A DNA stretch of 34,054 nt from Candidatus Omnitrophota bacterium (GTDB taxonomy: Bacteria; Hinthialibacterota; Hinthialibacteria; Hinthialibacterales; JAKPRU01), in NCBI GenBank assembly GCA_029568995.1, contig JAKPYU010000796.1, positions 1-34,054 of the forward strand, read 5' to 3'. Below are positions 32,464 through 34,054 of this stretch, piece by piece; position 1 is the first letter of the stretch; every line of letters begins with the position of its first letter. The translations under genes were made by a program, and so were the position numbers. The notes beneath the pieces are model-generated. The model ran no database searches and was not told where the DNA came from. It saw nothing but the letters and a program-made list of their open reading frames with translations.

Positions 32464-32652
32464 AGATGTTTCTCCAATCAGGAATTGAAAAAATACAATA
32501 ACGCAAATTCCGGAGAACCACCATGAACGTAAAGTCCCATGACATCTCATGGAACAGGAGGATCTTCACTTCCAGTTCGGCTTCCGGTGTTTTATCTTAA
32601 TAGAGTCTGAAATATACCGACCGCTCATGCGATTCCTTTTGGTTGGCAACTT

Positions 32653-33138
32653 ATGCGCGTTGAATTTATCAATCCTTTTCTTGAGGCTGCCGACGAGGTT
32701 TTAATTCAGCTGATTCAGCTCAAAACCATCCGTGGCCGTCTGGCGTTGAAAATGCCGAACCAACCCTATCCGGAGATTTGTATTGTTCTGGGAGTGGTCG
32801 GAAAGGTTGAGGGGCAGGTTATTTACGGAATGCAGGATGACTGCGCTCGAAAAATCGCATCCCGCATGATGATGGGATTGCCCGTCGAGAGTCTGGACGA
32901 CATGGCGAAAAGCGCCCTGGCCGAACTCGGCAACATGGTCACCGGCCGCGCGAGTATCGGCCTGGAATCGGCGGGGTATCCGTGCGACATCTCCCCCCCG
33001 ACTCTGATCACTGCGAAGAACATCACCGTGTCTTCTCCCTCCACGCAGATCCTCGTGGTTCCCCTGGAGACCGAGCTGGGCATCATCGACCTGCATGTCG
33101 GTCTCGAAGAATCGCGGGGAGATAAAAGAAGACGGTAA
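32653..33138 (+). CDS. cheX: CheX/CheC-family chemotaxis phosphatase-like protein
   Basis: 161 residues with one CheX-like domain: RVEFINPFLEAADEVLIQL at the start, a central GKVEGQVIYGM strand pair, and the phosphatase helix signature in SALAELGNMVTGRA (Glu, two residues, Asn), which in CheX inserts into CheY-P to remove phosphate. The C terminus (ILVVPLETELGIIDLHVGLEE) matches the last beta strands. It would act on a CheY-like response regulator in the cytoplasm. In pilus-bearing bacteria such proteins often belong to a twitching-motility signal system, but no CheA or CheY is in the window. It diverges from birA; its ATG has a weak ribosome site. Confidence 0.85.
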   Translation: MRVEFINPFLEAADEVLIQLIQLKTIRGRLALKMPNQPYPEICIVLGVVGKVEGQVIYGMQDDCARKIASRMMMGLPVESLDDMAKSALAELGNMVTGRASIGLESAGYPCDISPPTLITAKNITVSSPSTQILVVPLETELGIIDLHVGLEESRGDKRRR

Positions 33139-33166
33139 TCCGATCTCTCTTCAGAATCCGGAATTC

Positions 33167-33187
33167 GGGGGCAAGATGCCCCCGCTC
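33167..33187. repeat. Dispersed hairpin repeat, family F, copy 2
   Basis: GGGGGC (33167-33172), loop AAGAT, GCCCCC (33178-33183), then GCTCCC. It lies about 30 bases past the cheX stop codon and might also work as a transcript end, though no T-run follows. Confidence 0.6.
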
Positions 33188-33208
33188 CCTTCTCTTTCAT
33201 CTCGCCCG

Positions 33209-33238
33209 CGTCACTCCGGCGAAAGCCGGAATCCTGGG
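33209..33238. repeat. Dispersed hairpin repeat, family E, copy 2
   Basis: TCCGGC (33215-33220), a GAAA tetraloop, GCCGGA (33225-33230), within the frame GCGTCAC...ATCCTGG. It shares flanks with the copy at 19013-19042. The GAAA (GNRA) loop is especially stable in RNA. Confidence 0.7.
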
Positions 33239-33397
33239 TCCGTGATGCCATGAATTCGCTTGATTTCCGGCGGGCACAGGGTAAGTTAAAAGCGTAAGAC
33301 GGGATGCGAGTGAATCCCGAGTTCAGCCCAATTCAAAGGAGGAATCCTGATCCGACAACCTCTTGACCAGGAGGTTGCTTGTGTCTTGGAGAAGAAC

Positions 33398-33667
33398 ATG
33401 CCCGTTATCTCAATGTTTTATGGGGTTATTGTACATTTGTATTTTCTCGACAACAAACGCCACAAGAAGCCGCATATTCATGTACGGTATCAGGAACATG
33501 AGGCAGTGGTTGGAATCCCGGAAGGAGATCTGCTGGAAGGCGCAATCCCGGGGAGCAGAATGAGACTGGTCCTTGCGTAGATTGAGATCCACAAGGATGA
33601 GCTCATGGCAGATTGGGAACTTGCCGTTAACGGTCAGCAGCCATATAAGATCGAACCACTGAGGTAG
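33398..33667 (+). pseudogene. DUF4160 gene interrupted by an in-frame TAG
   Basis: The frame encodes PVISMFYGVIVHLYFLDN, then KPHIHVRYQEHEAVVGIPEGDLLEG, an unmistakable DUF4160 domain. TAG (33578-33580) interrupts it after 60 codons. The same frame then continues IEIHKDELMADWELAVNG...PYKIEPLR to a second TAG at 33665-33667, which is exactly the normal DUF4160 C terminus. Relatives usually have Trp at the interrupted place (A-W-I-E), so a TGG to TAG change is the simplest reading. GGAG (33388-33391) lies 6 bases before the ATG; a stronger AAAGGAGG (33335-33342) sits 7 bases before an in-frame ATC at 33350. The DUF2442 partner begins 2 bases after the second TAG. The family function is unsettled; such pairs are often listed as toxin-antitoxin-like. 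Confidence 0.85.
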
Positions 33668-33669
33668 AA

Positions 33670-33951
33670 ATGAATCCAAGGGTCCAATCGGTAATACCGA
33701 CAGACGATTATCAGCTCATCATTCTATTCACCAATGGTGAGCGGGGAACGTACGACTGTACGCCGCTCCTGAGCTTCGGCGTTTTTCAGGAATTGAAGAA
33801 TATGGCGTATTTCAAACAGGCTCGGGCGGTTCACGGAACGGTCGTCTGGCCTCACGAACAGGATATTTGCCCCGATACGCTGTACATGGAGGCAAACCGG
33901 GAATCCGTATCCAACGATAAGGAAAATCAGGGCGCGCATGGCCAAGATTAA
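33670..33951 (+). CDS. DUF2442 family protein
   Basis: 93 residues. The opening PRVQSVIPTDDYQLIILFTNGERGTYD, followed by LSFGVFQELKN and later GTVVWPHEQDICPDTLYMEA, is the DUF2442 domain at full length. The last 17 residues are a polar tail. GAGG (33661-33664) precedes the ATG by 5 bases and overlaps the end of the DUF4160 frame, so the two genes were built as a coupled pair. DUF2442 proteins are commonly found next to DUF4160 proteins and are thought to act as the partner, possibly the antitoxin-like one; this is not proven. The gene itself looks intact even though its partner is broken. Confidence 0.88.
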   Translation: MNPRVQSVIPTDDYQLIILFTNGERGTYDCTPLLSFGVFQELKNMAYFKQARAVHGTVVWPHEQDICPDTLYMEANRESVSNDKENQGAHGQD

Positions 33952-34016
33952 CTCAGCATAATGTTCATGAACGTTGAAAAACACGGTAAGCAATCTCGCT
34001 CCAGTCGGAGGTTTCG

Positions 34017-34054
34017 ATGACAAATTCATTTCAGGCGAAACTCGCGTGCGGATG
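34017..34054 (+). CDS. Start of a gene cut by the window end
   Basis: GGAGG (34007-34011) lies 5 bases before an ATG that opens 12 readable codons (MTNSFQAKLACG) and runs off the edge. The N terminus resembles HpcH/HpaI-type aldolases, which often begin with a short NSF..KL..G stretch, but 12 residues are too few to claim it. Confidence 0.5.
   Translation, partial: MTNSFQAKLACG

Noticed and set aside
671-33238. Insertion sequences or prophage
   Set aside because: No transposase, integrase, recombinase or phage structural gene is present; the repeats are short and non-coding.

Overview
The window looks like a chromosomal segment of a Gram-negative, moderately GC-rich bacterium with a type IV pilus, probably from a little-cultured environmental phylum. 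Several things point that way: outer-membrane style exported proteins, a type IVa pilus ATPase set, DUF1844 and DUF4911 proteins, URO-D and Gfo/Idh sugar enzymes, NHL-repeat proteins with Thr-Pro linkers, and many dispersed GC-rich hairpin repeats. Placement near the PVC, Hydrogenedentes, Sumerlaeota or Omnitrophota-like lineages is a guess; there is no rRNA or tRNA here to settle it.

Layout. Positions 12-570 (minus) hold a MazE/MazF-type toxin-antitoxin pair with a textbook promoter. Positions 761-4714 (minus) encode a 1317-residue exported protein with a LolA-like front and about ten carboxypeptidase-regulatory-like repeats. Positions 4715-5323 are non-coding and repeat-rich. A stand-alone HD-GYP protein (5324-5935, minus) diverges from a large secreted NHL beta-propeller protein (6200-9517, plus). 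Next is a plus-strand rhamnoside cluster at 9661-13734: a URO-D/MtaA-like protein, a lipoprotein L-rhamnose mutarotase and a GH78 alpha-L-rhamnosidase. A seven-bladed WD40 protein (13926-14963) and a DUF1844 protein (15105-15437) follow. Then comes a two-gene sugar-acid cassette (15722-17686): a Gfo/Idh/MocA oxidoreductase and a DapA/NanA-type aldolase. Two unassigned proteins complete the plus-strand half.

From 32463 back to 19101 the minus strand carries a tightly packed run: BirA, a degenerate M24 peptidase-fold protein, DUF4911, a multi-pass GT-C-like membrane protein, a TPR protein, a second PilB, PilT, PilB and PilC. The first five genes overlap or nearly touch, so they are probably co-translated. 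A candidate promoter at about 25273-25302 may start a separate pilus-motor transcript. A CheX-like protein diverges at 32653. The right end holds a DUF4160/DUF2442 pair whose DUF4160 gene is broken by an in-frame TAG, and the first codons of another gene.

The strongest unusual signals are: (1) at least eight families of dispersed palindromic repeats, one with compensatory changes in its stem, three of them stacked in frame inside the membrane-protein gene at 29728-29855; (2) a rhamnoside cluster with an exported mutarotase but no export signal on its rhamnosidase; (3) active-site losses in the M24 and Gfo/Idh proteins; (4) paired ATAC-NN-GTAT-type operator sites before the sugar-acid cassette; (5) the TAG-interrupted DUF4160 gene. 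I found no CRISPR array, insertion sequence, prophage or clearly new defence system.
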